From Mesorhizobium erdmanii USDA 3471 (GTDB taxonomy: Bacteria > Pseudomonadota > Alphaproteobacteria > Rhizobiales > Rhizobiaceae): a stretch of 42,405 nt of DNA. Below the pieces are notes generated by a model. It was not told the DNA's origin and did not search any database. It saw nothing but the letters and a program-made list of their open reading frames with translations. This document shows, piece by piece, positions 27,628-34,628 of the stretch (within the stretch, counting starts at the first letter, position 1; every line of letters starts with the position of its first letter). The stretch spans positions 1 through 42,405 of the forward strand of contig NZ_AXAE01000039.1 of the NCBI RefSeq assembly GCF_000472705.1, in the 5' to 3' direction. Made by a program: the position numbers and the translations under genes.

Positions 27628-28014
27628 CTAGTTCGCCTCATGTCCGGTGCGGCCGCCCGGTTTCGCTTCGGCGGCACGTTCACCACAAGCCCGGCCTAGG
27701 CTGTCAACCCCATTGCGCAGATCGCATGGATGATTGCCAGAGTCCCCGCCGCCACCTTGGCGGGCACCTTGGCCTGGCGGTGTCAGCGGGATTCCGCGAA
27801 AGGCCTGGATGACTCCAGCTGTTCGCTGGCCGTCGCCCTCGATATGCGTGTTCTGACTGTTCGGGTTGAACGGGTCGACTGTCTGGGCGAGACTATTGTC
27901 GCGATTGGCGTCGCCGGCAGAGAGCGTCACGCTGTCATAGTGATTGAGATAATCCGCTGCGCAGCCGCTCAATGCCAGAACGATGCCAAGGCAGATCCCC
28001 AGGTTCCACTGCAT
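27628..28014 (-). CDS. Small lipoprotein, unknown function
   Basis: The 128-residue protein begins MQWNLGICLGIVLALSGCAADYLNHYD, a clear lipoprotein signal with lipobox LSGC (Cys at about 18). The middle segment VTLSAGDANRDNSLAQTVDPF looks like a conserved rhizobial element, but I know no function for it. The rest is Gly/Pro/Arg-rich and probably disordered. ATG 28014 lies five bases after the upstream lipoprotein stop, and its own TAG is two bases before the nuclease ATG, so all three genes are coupled. Confidence 0.75.
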   Translation of the reverse strand: MQWNLGICLGIVLALSGCAADYLNHYDSVTLSAGDANRDNSLAQTVDPFNPNSQNTHIEGDGQRTAGVIQAFRGIPLTPPGQGARQGGGGDSGNHPCDLRNGVDSLGRACGERAAEAKPGGRTGHEAN

Positions 28015-28019
28015 GGCCC

Positions 28020-28520
28020 CTAGACCGGCGCCGGGTTTATGCCGGCGGCTCTCAGTTGCGCACCAAGCTTCGCTCGAGTCCCACACGCGGCCTTGTCGCC
28101 GGCGACGCACTTGTTATTCGCGTCTGACCAGTCCAGCAGCGCCGTATTGATCCAGCTGCCAGGTGCGCGCTGGATCCCATAGGGTGTCGGTGGCGCGCCA
28201 CCAGCAACGGCTGGAGCTGCCGTGGCACCCTGGCCATGCGGGGCACGCTTCCACCCGCTTAGGATGAGGCAGTTCTTCATATACTGGTCTTCGGCAGCCA
28301 AGTTGCCGAGGGCATTGCCGATTCCGGCCCCCGCAACAAAGCCCGGGGACCCGATAGCAATATAGCCTTGGTCAACCGACCCCTTATGCATTTCGCATTG
28401 AGCATGGGCGACGTCGAAACTAGGCCCGTAGCCTATCTGCATGTAGTCGGCTTGATTGCTTGTTTGGCAGCCGCACAGCGCTGCCATGGCACCAAGTGCC
28501 ACAAATGCTTTTATTTTCAT
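28020..28520 (-). CDS. Lipoprotein, unknown function
   Basis: The 166-residue protein starts at ATG 28520 after GGGAGGG. Its signal MKIKAFVALGAMAALCGCQTS has lipobox LCGC (Cys at about 18). The mature part contains AHAQCEMHKGSVDQGY, a glycine-rich hydrophobic stretch (GFVAGAGIGNALGNLA), QYMKNCLILSGW, and a Cys-containing tail (NKCVAGDKAACGTRAKLGAQ). I recognise no named family. First gene of the lipoprotein-lipoprotein-nuclease operon. The promoter is probably in 28521-28670 but I see no clear -35/-10. Confidence 0.75.
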   Translation of the reverse strand: MKIKAFVALGAMAALCGCQTSNQADYMQIGYGPSFDVAHAQCEMHKGSVDQGYIAIGSPGFVAGAGIGNALGNLAAEDQYMKNCLILSGWKRAPHGQGATAAPAVAGGAPPTPYGIQRAPGSWINTALLDWSDANNKCVAGDKAACGTRAKLGAQLRAAGINPAPV

Positions 28521-28679
28521 CCCCCAGCCCTCCCAAGGCCGAGGCAGCATCTCCTAAAGTTGAATTTGGTGCAAGAGTGATGAACAAATCTGGTAAATTC
28601 CACCTGCTGGCAGTTCGTAGACTTCCCTATTACGACGGATATACTCCGTTATTTTATCCATCATTCCGTGGGATTGAAG

Positions 28680-28979
28680 ATGCGAAACAGCGAATTGGCG
28701 CAACGGCTATGCAAGGGCTGGACCCCATGGGCAAAGGGTCCAGGCGATCACGATATTGAGAAAATATGGTGGGCGGCCCGCGTGTTGCTGCATTTTCCGA
28801 AGCTGAACTTCTCGACATGGTTCGACGGCTCGGAAGTCGTCGGCACCTGGCATTGGGGATTTCGTCAGAAGCGGAATGCTTTTCCCTCTGACCCGATCGA
28901 GCATCTCTTACGGGATGAGGAGCTAAGGATTCCCCCTTACGTCCGCGACATGAGCCCGCAGAGTAGAGTGAACCCCTAG
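28680..28979 (+). CDS. Hypothetical small protein, Trp-rich
   Basis: A 99-codon frame from ATG 28680, with an in-frame GTG at 28668. It reads MRNSELAQRLCKGW, IEKIWWAARVLLHF, WFDGSEVVGTWHWGF and so on; the high tryptophan content and mixed hydrophobic pattern look protein-like. No ribosome site is obvious and no family is recognised. Its last 57 bases overlap the 3' end of the E2/SEC-C frame on the other strand, so at least one of the two ends may be mis-assigned. Confidence 0.4.
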   Translation: MRNSELAQRLCKGWTPWAKGPGDHDIEKIWWAARVLLHFPKLNFSTWFDGSEVVGTWHWGFRQKRNAFPSDPIEHLLRDEELRIPPYVRDMSPQSRVNP

Positions 28980-29888
28980 CATGGGGGGTGGGGGATTTTG
29001 TCCTCCTTCGGCGATCAACACTGCAATTTCGGCGGGAGGGGCTCGATCAAAGATGCCGAGACCGAGATTGCGGCTTTTGAAGGCGTGCAGAATAGACGGG
29101 AAGGGTAGCTTCAGATCATGCGGCCGGCAGCATTCGCCATAGCGCCGATTTGATCCGCAGTTGCAAAGCTCGGCCTCCTTAAACTGGGTTAGCCGATAAT
29201 AGGGATCAGCTTGGCCCAGTTCATCCAGCATCGCATACTGGCGTCCCGGCCACCGATCAAACACCACCAAATGAAGCTGGCGAAGCGCCCATACGCTATA
29301 AAGGTCCAGCAACGTGCACAAATCACTGCCTGGCGACCAAGCTTTATCGAGCATGGGGTGATAAGCGCACACCGAGCCGTCAGGGAAATTGGTATGTCGC
29401 GGGCCGATCCATTCGACCTGCCCATCTTGCTGCCAGAACGCCCATCCACGCGGTTCGACCGCTGGCGTTTCTGGTAGGGCAATAAGGAATATGGCTTCTC
29501 GCGATAAGCCATCTATCACTTGGCTGCGAGCGAGAAGCCATACTCCATGGTCATCGGGGAGGAGAGTTGCGCCGGGGTATGCCCGTTGCACATTCTCTAG
29601 CTGCCCGGCGTAGTTGCCGGCGAGGCCGACGATCCGTGATCCGGCACGGGGCGCCCGTGATCTGCCGGACGACCTTTGCCGCCGGGTGGACCTTTGCCAT
29701 GATCGGGCTGCGGGTCCTCCCGCTCCTTGCTGTTGCTCATTACTTTTCTCCTGGACAGTGGGTGATGTGGGCTGTGGGTCGAGGATAACGATGCCCCCGT
29801 CCTTCACCCGCACGGGCCGGCGCGCGTCCAAACCGACGCCAATCCGATGCAACTCAGCCCGCGCATCGTCGGTCAACAACACTTTCAT
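28923..29888 (-). CDS. E2-like (ubiquitin-conjugating fold) protein fused to SEC-C zinc motif
   Basis: Residues are numbered from ATG 29888 (321 residues). About 92-215 look like a bacterial E2: helix 1 and QRAYPGATL, then HTNFPDGSVC (165-174), followed ten residues later by WSPGSDLCTLLDLYSVW. This reproduces the eukaryotic E2 pattern HPN-dGsIC-(x)n-WSP-LL, with C174 at the active-site cysteine position. Residues 242-254 (CNCGSNRRYGECC) are a SEC-C zinc-binding motif. The start is doubtful. Codon pattern shifts to another frame between 29740 and about 29620, so the real start may be GTG 29591 or the result of a -1 frameshift. It diverges from an XRE/ImmA regulator. Role as a protein-conjugation enzyme is inferred; no E1 or peptidase gene lies in the window. 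Confidence 0.65.
   Translation of the reverse strand: MKVLLTDDARAELHRIGVGLDARRPVRVKDGGIVILDPQPTSPTVQEKSNEQQQGAGGPAARSWQRSTRRQRSSGRSRAPRAGSRIVGLAGNYAGQLENVQRAYPGATLLPDDHGVWLLARSQVIDGLSREAIFLIALPETPAVEPRGWAFWQQDGQVEWIGPRHTNFPDGSVCAYHPMLDKAWSPGSDLCTLLDLYSVWALRQLHLVVFDRWPGRQYAMLDELGQADPYYRLTQFKEAELCNCGSNRRYGECCRPHDLKLPFPSILHAFKSRNLGLGIFDRAPPAEIAVLIAEGGQNPPPPMLGVHSTLRAHVADVRGNP
29597..29740 (-). CDS. Small His/Gly/Pro-rich frame, possible ubiquitin-like leader remnant
   Basis: ATG 29740 has a good ribosome site (AGGAG eight bases upstream). It opens 47 codons with clean high-GC third positions, unlike the overlapping frame of the E2 gene: MSNSKEREDP, then DHGKGPPGGKGRPADHG, ending TAG 29597. The E2 frame resumes good codon use immediately after. 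Charged His/Gly linkers like this precede beta-grasp modifiers in some bacterial ubiquitin-like operons, but no beta-grasp domain follows here. It may be a truncated modifier gene, or the true N-terminus of the E2 protein separated by a -1 frameshift. Confidence 0.4.
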   Translation of the reverse strand: MSNSKEREDPQPDHGKGPPGGKGRPADHGRPVPDHGSSASPATTPGS

Positions 29889-29900
29889 TTTGCTTGCCAA

Positions 29901-29970
29901 TGTGCGAGTCTGTGTCACCAGCACAGGATGCATTCTGGAGCGAAGCGTGTCAAGGTGTGCTGATCGCACA
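29901..29970. promoter_or_regulatory. Candidate operator cluster between E2-like and XRE genes
   Basis: The 82-bp divergent gap repeats TGTGC/GCACA four times: TGTGC 29901-29905, GCACA 29921-29925, TGTGC 29956-29960, GCACA 29966-29970. The last two form a perfect palindrome with a 5-base spacer directly before ATG 29971. CTGTG/CACAG (29910-29914, 29922-29926) overlaps the first pair. This is what an autoregulating XRE repressor would bind to control both genes. Binding is inferred. Confidence 0.5.
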
Positions 29971-30918
29971 ATGGTGAACATGAACGAATTCGAAGAAAAG
30001 CTCGTCGGGGCGGTCCGCGAGAAGCGGGAACGCGAAGGTCTTAGTATAAGGGCATTATCGGGGATTGTGGGAATCAGCTTCTCCACGCTGGCCCGCATCG
30101 AGCGGGGCGACGGGTCGCCCGACAACAATTCCAAAATTAGGCTGCTCGAGTGGCTCGGCCCCGATGCCGATGAACACGAGCTTGGCTTTGATCGGGTGGC
30201 ATTCGTTCACTTCCGCGCTGGCAAAAACGCGTCCTCCAAGACTGTGCAAACCCTACTGGACGCTGCCGTGTGTCTTCGTCAGCACTACACTAAGGGTGAC
30301 ATATCAGAACCGAGCAGCGCGCCGATAGATGCCGAAGTTATCGCCATGTCAAAGGAAGAGCTGGAGCAGACGGCCGAAGATTTCCGAAAAGATTTAGGGC
30401 TGAAGAAAAGCGACCCGCTAGATCCATTCTATTTGGTTGTTGATTCTGTTGTGGTAGAGCGATTGCGGGATACCTCCTGTATTACTGGAAAGGCAAAGAA
30501 CACACTTGCTGGACCGTCGCGAGGCGAGTGGTCCGCTATGAGCGTTCCCTTAAATTCCGATCAGGATAGGTGGGTTGTCTTTTTAAACGACTACCATACC
30601 GTTGAGAGACAAAGAGTGACGCTCCTTGAGGAATATTGGCATATTCTTGCCGGGCACAAGCTAACCAAGATAGCTAAGATTGCTGGCTGCTTCGGTCGAA
30701 CATATGATAGCGCTGAAGAGCACGACGCGTATTTCTTGGCATCGGCAACTTTGCTTCCACGAGACCCGATCAAGCGTATGGTCTCGGGTGGCAAAAGTGC
30801 CCCCGAGATCGCGTCCTTCTTCGGGACCTCACCGGAACTTGTTGAATATCGAATAAAGCGGCTAGGGCTATGGCGAGATCATATTGGAAAGAAAGTGAGC
30901 CTCGCCAAACCCTATTGA
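29971..30918 (+). CDS. XRE-family regulator with degenerate ImmA/IrrE metallopeptidase-like domain
   Basis: 315 residues. An N-terminal Cro/C1 helix-turn-helix (about 6-64: VREKREREGLSIRALSGIVGISFSTLARIERG) is followed by a linker and an ImmA/IrrE-like domain (about 150-265). The family zinc motif HExxH is E220-E-Y-W-H224 in TLLEEYWHILAGH, so the first His ligand is lost. The downstream acidic helix EEHDAYFLASATLLP corresponds to the usual E..A..FA..LLMP. It is therefore probably a sensor or repressor without standard peptidase activity. The C-terminal SAPEIASFFGTSPELVEYRIKRLG is also typical of the ImmA group. ATG 29971 or 29980 could start it. Its divergence from the E2-like gene suggests that it controls it. 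Confidence 0.82.
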   Translation: MVNMNEFEEKLVGAVREKREREGLSIRALSGIVGISFSTLARIERGDGSPDNNSKIRLLEWLGPDADEHELGFDRVAFVHFRAGKNASSKTVQTLLDAAVCLRQHYTKGDISEPSSAPIDAEVIAMSKEELEQTAEDFRKDLGLKKSDPLDPFYLVVDSVVVERLRDTSCITGKAKNTLAGPSRGEWSAMSVPLNSDQDRWVVFLNDYHTVERQRVTLLEEYWHILAGHKLTKIAKIAGCFGRTYDSAEEHDAYFLASATLLPRDPIKRMVSGGKSAPEIASFFGTSPELVEYRIKRLGLWRDHIGKKVSLAKPY

Positions 30919-30954
30919 CGTTTTACAATGCGTCGTTACCCGGTTTTCCGATCA

Positions 30955-31209
30955 TTACAGAGGAAGCTTTTCGCCCCCTGATTGGCCAGTCTTCGAATGA
31001 TCGAACGTGCAACGCCACTCGGTTTTGATACAGGCGATCGCGGGACTTGAGCATGACGCGACGCCTTCGCTGATCTTGCAGATACTGCATCCGTCATTGA
31101 ACTGCTGGCAGGTCGGATTTTCCCGTATTTTCTCTGCCAGTGTGCCGCCGGCATAAGACGGTGCAGCGAAAACTATCAAGACGGTCACGGCTACTAGTGA
31201 TGCGCGCAT
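30955..31209 (-). CDS. Small secreted Cys-rich peptide
   Basis: 84 residues with a signal peptide (MRASLVAVTVLIVFAAPSYA, cleavage after residue 20). The mature domain of about 64 residues contains six cysteines (34, 41, 44, 53, 60, 67), enough for three disulfides. No family is recognised. ATG 31209 has AGGA about 15 bases upstream, which is rather far. It converges on the XRE gene with a 36-bp gap and is probably real given the signal and cysteine pattern. Confidence 0.65.
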   Translation of the reverse strand: MRASLVAVTVLIVFAAPSYAGGTLAEKIRENPTCQQFNDGCSICKISEGVASCSSPAIACIKTEWRCTFDHSKTGQSGGEKLPL

Positions 31210-31243
31210 AAGGGCCGTCCAGTTCCTGATATCGATTCAATTC

Positions 31244-31600
31244 ATGATGTTGCCGGGACTGTACGGCCCACGCGTCAGGCCCGTCGACGGCGACGTTATT
31301 TATCTTGATGCACGCGCTGTATTGAGTATCGCGTTCCGTCAGTGCCGTCATGTGCTCGACCTAGTTCGGCGGGAATTTCTGGCGGGCTCCGTCGAATGCT
31401 TAGCATCTCGACAGCTTTGGCGGCTGGACCTCGTATCATGCCGCTGGGCGAGCCACTGGCCGGCTTAAACGCGACCGAAAAAGCCGAGGTCGCCGACAAG
31501 ATCGAGATGCTTAGGCCGACAATGTTAATTCTACTGGTCGAGCACGACGATCCGTGATGCGTCTTTGCGACCGGGATCGATCCTCGAGAAGTGAACTGCG
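31244..31600 (+). pseudogene. Relic of a Liv-type branched-chain amino-acid ABC ATPase
   Basis: The plus strand holds broken pieces of a LivG/LivF-like ATPase. LPGLYGPRVRPVDGDVIYLD resembles the start of the domain after Walker A. In another frame ISGGLRRMLSISTALAAGP is the signature region, then PLGEPLAGLNATEKAEV (Walker B with Asp changed to Gly), then ILLVEHD. After that a further shift gives VMRLCDR, as in VEHDM-LVMGLCDR. Walker A is absent, there are at least two frameshifts, and the Walker B aspartate is lost. It is clearly non-functional. Confidence 0.65.
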
Positions 31601-32547
31601 ACACTTCCGATCCGAAGCATCTCGCGCGCTGGCGCTCGGAATGGCCCTGCCGGCCCGAGATGTGTCTCGCCTGGCAGCCGCCGCCTCAAACCATCGTTGA
31701 TTTGCAGATCCTTGGCGCGCTGTCAATTTGGCGGACCATGTATCGATCAATGGAGCGGATCAGCTTGCTTCTAATGGCCGCCGTATGCTTTTCGGGCGTC
31801 GCACCTGATTTCCTTCAAAAAGAGATGCAAGAAGCGTTCGATCCGGCACTGACCCTTAAGCGGGGGGCTGGTTTGAGCCGATGCCGGACCGAACTGTCAG
31901 GGCAACGCCGGCTTTCTGGTGGGACATTGCGACCACGTCGCGGCTAAAACGTGGCGATAATGTGATACGGAATCACCGATTCCAACACGCACTTCGAAAA
32001 TGTGACCTAGACGTTTGGGAAACGGCGCAGCGCAGCTGGTCGGCGGGGCCAGGGGGCCATCAGCCGCTCCGCGAGGTGGGCAAAGGTCAAGACCTTGTCG
32101 CGATTGTGAATGAAATCATGCCAGAGTCGCGGTCGGGCCCTGAGATCGTCGCGATGGCGGTCGCCACGCTACTGCGCCAGCTTCGCCAGGAGCTGATCAG
32201 GCTGATGGCCCGGGCCATCAGCCCCAGCATCGCGGCGACGCCGGGGCAGACATTCTGCCGTTCGATATCATCTACCGGAGATATGAAACTGATGGAATTC
32301 TATCATGAGCGCCGAGTTTCCTTTCGCGAATGAAAGAAAGCTCAATTGACTCTCCCGGCCCATTCCGGTCTCGTGAATCAACGTGCGGTTGCGGCGTGCA
32401 GAAGTCAGTCGACGGTCGCGATTCATGAAAGGAAACCCATGGCAAGGCATCGCACCGCTGTGCACTCGACCACTTTGCAGCGCCCCGACTTACGGCCAAG
32501 GCGTTTTTCGCGCTTGCCCGTGACCAGTCAAAATCCGCAACCAAGCG
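31601..32547. other. Degenerate interval without supportable genes
   Basis: Roughly 950 bases between the ABC ATPase relic and the nifA relic. Frames are open in places but have poor codon bias, no ribosome sites and no recognisable domains. The fragment TAKAFFALARDQSKSATKRW near 32490-32550 (plus) and LWHDFIHNRDKVLTFAHLAERL near 32070-32135 (minus) look protein-like but cannot be assigned. It is best read as decayed mobile or symbiosis-related DNA. Confidence 0.45.
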
Positions 32548-33195
32548 GTGGATCCGGCTTTCAACGCCGCCGACAAGGACGTGCTCGGGGCGTCCGACAA
32601 CATGAAAGTGTCGTTCATCGGCGTACCCGTTCGCGTCGATGCGAACGTCGTGGGCACGCCGACCATCGACCGCATCTTGGACAACAAATCAGGTTCCCTC
32701 CTCGATTACGAGCTCCGCCTCCTCACCACAATCGCCAATCTGGTTGGGCAGACAGTGAAGCTGCATCGCATTTTTCTGGCAGCGGGAGCGTCAATCGGCA
32801 GAAACGACTTTGACTGCTGCCACGGACAGTGTTTTTCCGCGGCGCCGTGGAAGAGCGGACCGGGCAACAAGGTGCTGCAACTGGGGCCGATGATGCCAGA
32901 CAGGCCGGCCACGCGGCCGACTGAGGCTGCTCCTTGGGCCGCCGCTACGGTCCCGTCCGTCCTCAGCGACCAGGCACCGCTGGCGTCTGCCAGCGCAGCC
33001 TCTTTAAGGGTGCGAGTATGTAAGATCGCGAGCGTGTCATCGCGGCCGTGGAGAGATGTGGCTCGGTGCAGGCAAAGGCGGCGCCTGCTTCGACTGACGC
33101 CGCGCCAGATTGGATACACGCTGAGGAAATACGGCATCAGATCAAGCGTTCTTGAAAGGCCGACCGAGGCAAATATCAGGGACAAATCAAGTTAG
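32548..33195 (+). pseudogene. nifA: nifA relic: GAF part and C-terminal HTH, AAA+ domain deleted
   Basis: The first part of this frame reads DPAFNAADKDVLGASDN, KVSFIGVPVRVDANVVGTPTIDR and LLTTIANLVGQTVKLHR, which is the end of the GAF sensor domain of rhizobial NifA. Near the end (about 33082-33132) LRLTPRQIGYTLRKYGI matches NifA's C-terminal Fis-type helix-turn-helix. The whole sigma-54-interacting AAA+ ATPase domain (Walker A GESGTGKE, GAFTGA loop) that should lie between is missing. It is replaced by about 400 bases of Pro/Ala-rich frame. The N-terminus of GAF is also lost. It cannot activate sigma-54 promoters. Confidence 0.8.
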
Positions 33196-33392
33196 TGGTT
33201 AGGCGGAGCCTTGGCCCGATGACGAGTGGATGCGGACCTGAGCGTCGGGTCAATCCGACCCGGGAGGACAGCCCGCCCGACCTCGAGGGTCAATGTGCTG
33301 ACAATGGCGGTGTGAACGCATCGTCGGTCGGCCATGTGCTCTAGACCATCAGTTCATCGCGGATTCCCTCTGCGACTGAAACGGAGAAAAAC

Positions 33393-34502
33393 ATGTCCGA
33401 TGCAAAACTTCAGAGTGTGCTTTCGTCTCTTTCGCAAGTGGCGAGAAAGTTAGATGCTCTGCCATCCGATAGACCAGCGCCGGATTCAAGTTGGGTAAAA
33501 CTAAACACGAATGAGAACCCGTTCCCGTTTCCAGCAATCATAATGCAAAGCGCGATTGCAGCTCTCGAACGGCAGTATCTATATCCAGAAGACGATAACA
33601 TCAGCTTGAGGGAAGCAGCCGCGAATGCCTACAGCGTCTCCACGGATCAGGTGATCGCCGGCAACGGATCGTCTGAACTGCTTGGACTTGTCTACAGAGC
33701 TTTCCTTGCCCCGGGGGATAGCGTGGCGATGATGTCGCCAGGGTTTTCGTTCAACCGCAAACTTGCAACGTTGCAGGGTGCTCAATTTGTCGAAATCGAA
33801 TTTAGCGAAGATCATTCCTTACCGATGGAGCAATTGCTCTGCGGTCCTGCAAAGGACGCCAAGTTCATTCTATTAGCTAACCCGAACAACCCGACCGGAA
33901 CGTTCGTTCCGGTGGCCGATATCGAACGCTTGGTAGCGAAATCGGACCGCTTGATCGTGCTGGATGAGGCCTACGTCGACTTTGCACCCGAGAATGGTCT
34001 ACGCCTCATCAATCGCTATTCGAACCTTCTGGTCTTAAGGACATTTTCGAAAAGCTATGCTGCCGCCGGCGTTCGCGTCGGTTTCGGTTTCGGTCACCCT
34101 GAAATTATCGGCAGGCTACGCAACATCCAGAACGTCTTCAACATGAATGTGATCGGGCAGGCGGTTGGTATCAGCGTCCTTGCGCACCGCGCCGCCTATG
34201 CAGACAACCACAGACACATCAGGCATGAACGACGGCGAGTGACGCTCGCGCTCTCGCAACTTGGATTTTCCGTAATCCCTTCCCACGCAAACTTCTTGCT
34301 TGCCCGCGTGCCAACGGGACAGGACGGCTCATGGTGGCAATCAGCCTTTGCAAGGCAAAAAATACTTGTTGCCGTCTTTCCCGATAAAGGTTTGGAAAAT
34401 TACATCCGCGTCAGCATCGGTACAAAAGAGCAAATGGATGCGTTTCTTCGTGCCGCTAGTCGTATTAGTCGAATATTGAATATGTCAAGGCCCCCGCATT
34501 AG
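33393..34502 (+). CDS. HisC-like class I/II aminotransferase
   Basis: PLP-dependent aminotransferase of the histidinol-phosphate aminotransferase family, 369 residues, full length. Visible motifs are KLNTNENPFPFP (36-47), GNGSSELL (90-97), ANPNNPTGTF (162-171), LDEAYVDF (190-197) and the cofactor lysine K220 in TFSKSYAAAGVRVG; the arginine of YIRVSIGT binds substrate carboxylate or phosphate. ATG 33393 follows ACGGAG. Base composition is visibly lower in GC than the core genes. A biosynthetic hisC is usually elsewhere, so this may serve another amino acid or a natural product. It is followed by the luciferase-like gene on the same strand, 126 bp away. Confidence 0.85.
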   Translation: MSDAKLQSVLSSLSQVARKLDALPSDRPAPDSSWVKLNTNENPFPFPAIIMQSAIAALERQYLYPEDDNISLREAAANAYSVSTDQVIAGNGSSELLGLVYRAFLAPGDSVAMMSPGFSFNRKLATLQGAQFVEIEFSEDHSLPMEQLLCGPAKDAKFILLANPNNPTGTFVPVADIERLVAKSDRLIVLDEAYVDFAPENGLRLINRYSNLLVLRTFSKSYAAAGVRVGFGFGHPEIIGRLRNIQNVFNMNVIGQAVGISVLAHRAAYADNHRHIRHERRRVTLALSQLGFSVIPSHANFLLARVPTGQDGSWWQSAFARQKILVAVFPDKGLENYIRVSIGTKEQMDAFLRAASRISRILNMSRPPH

Positions 34503-34628
34503 GTTGCTAAGGCTCTGCTTTAGCATTTCGCAGGCAATAATCCGAGCGATTACACAAGCGAGAAATCTTTAAATTGCTTGGAATACGCAAGCAACCGGAC
34601 TTGTTGCGTCAAAAATGGAGACAATATC

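Noticed and set aside
33196..33392. Possible NifA/sigma-54 control of the HisC-like gene
   Set aside because: No TGT-N10-ACA upstream site and no TGGCAC-N5-TTGC promoter found.
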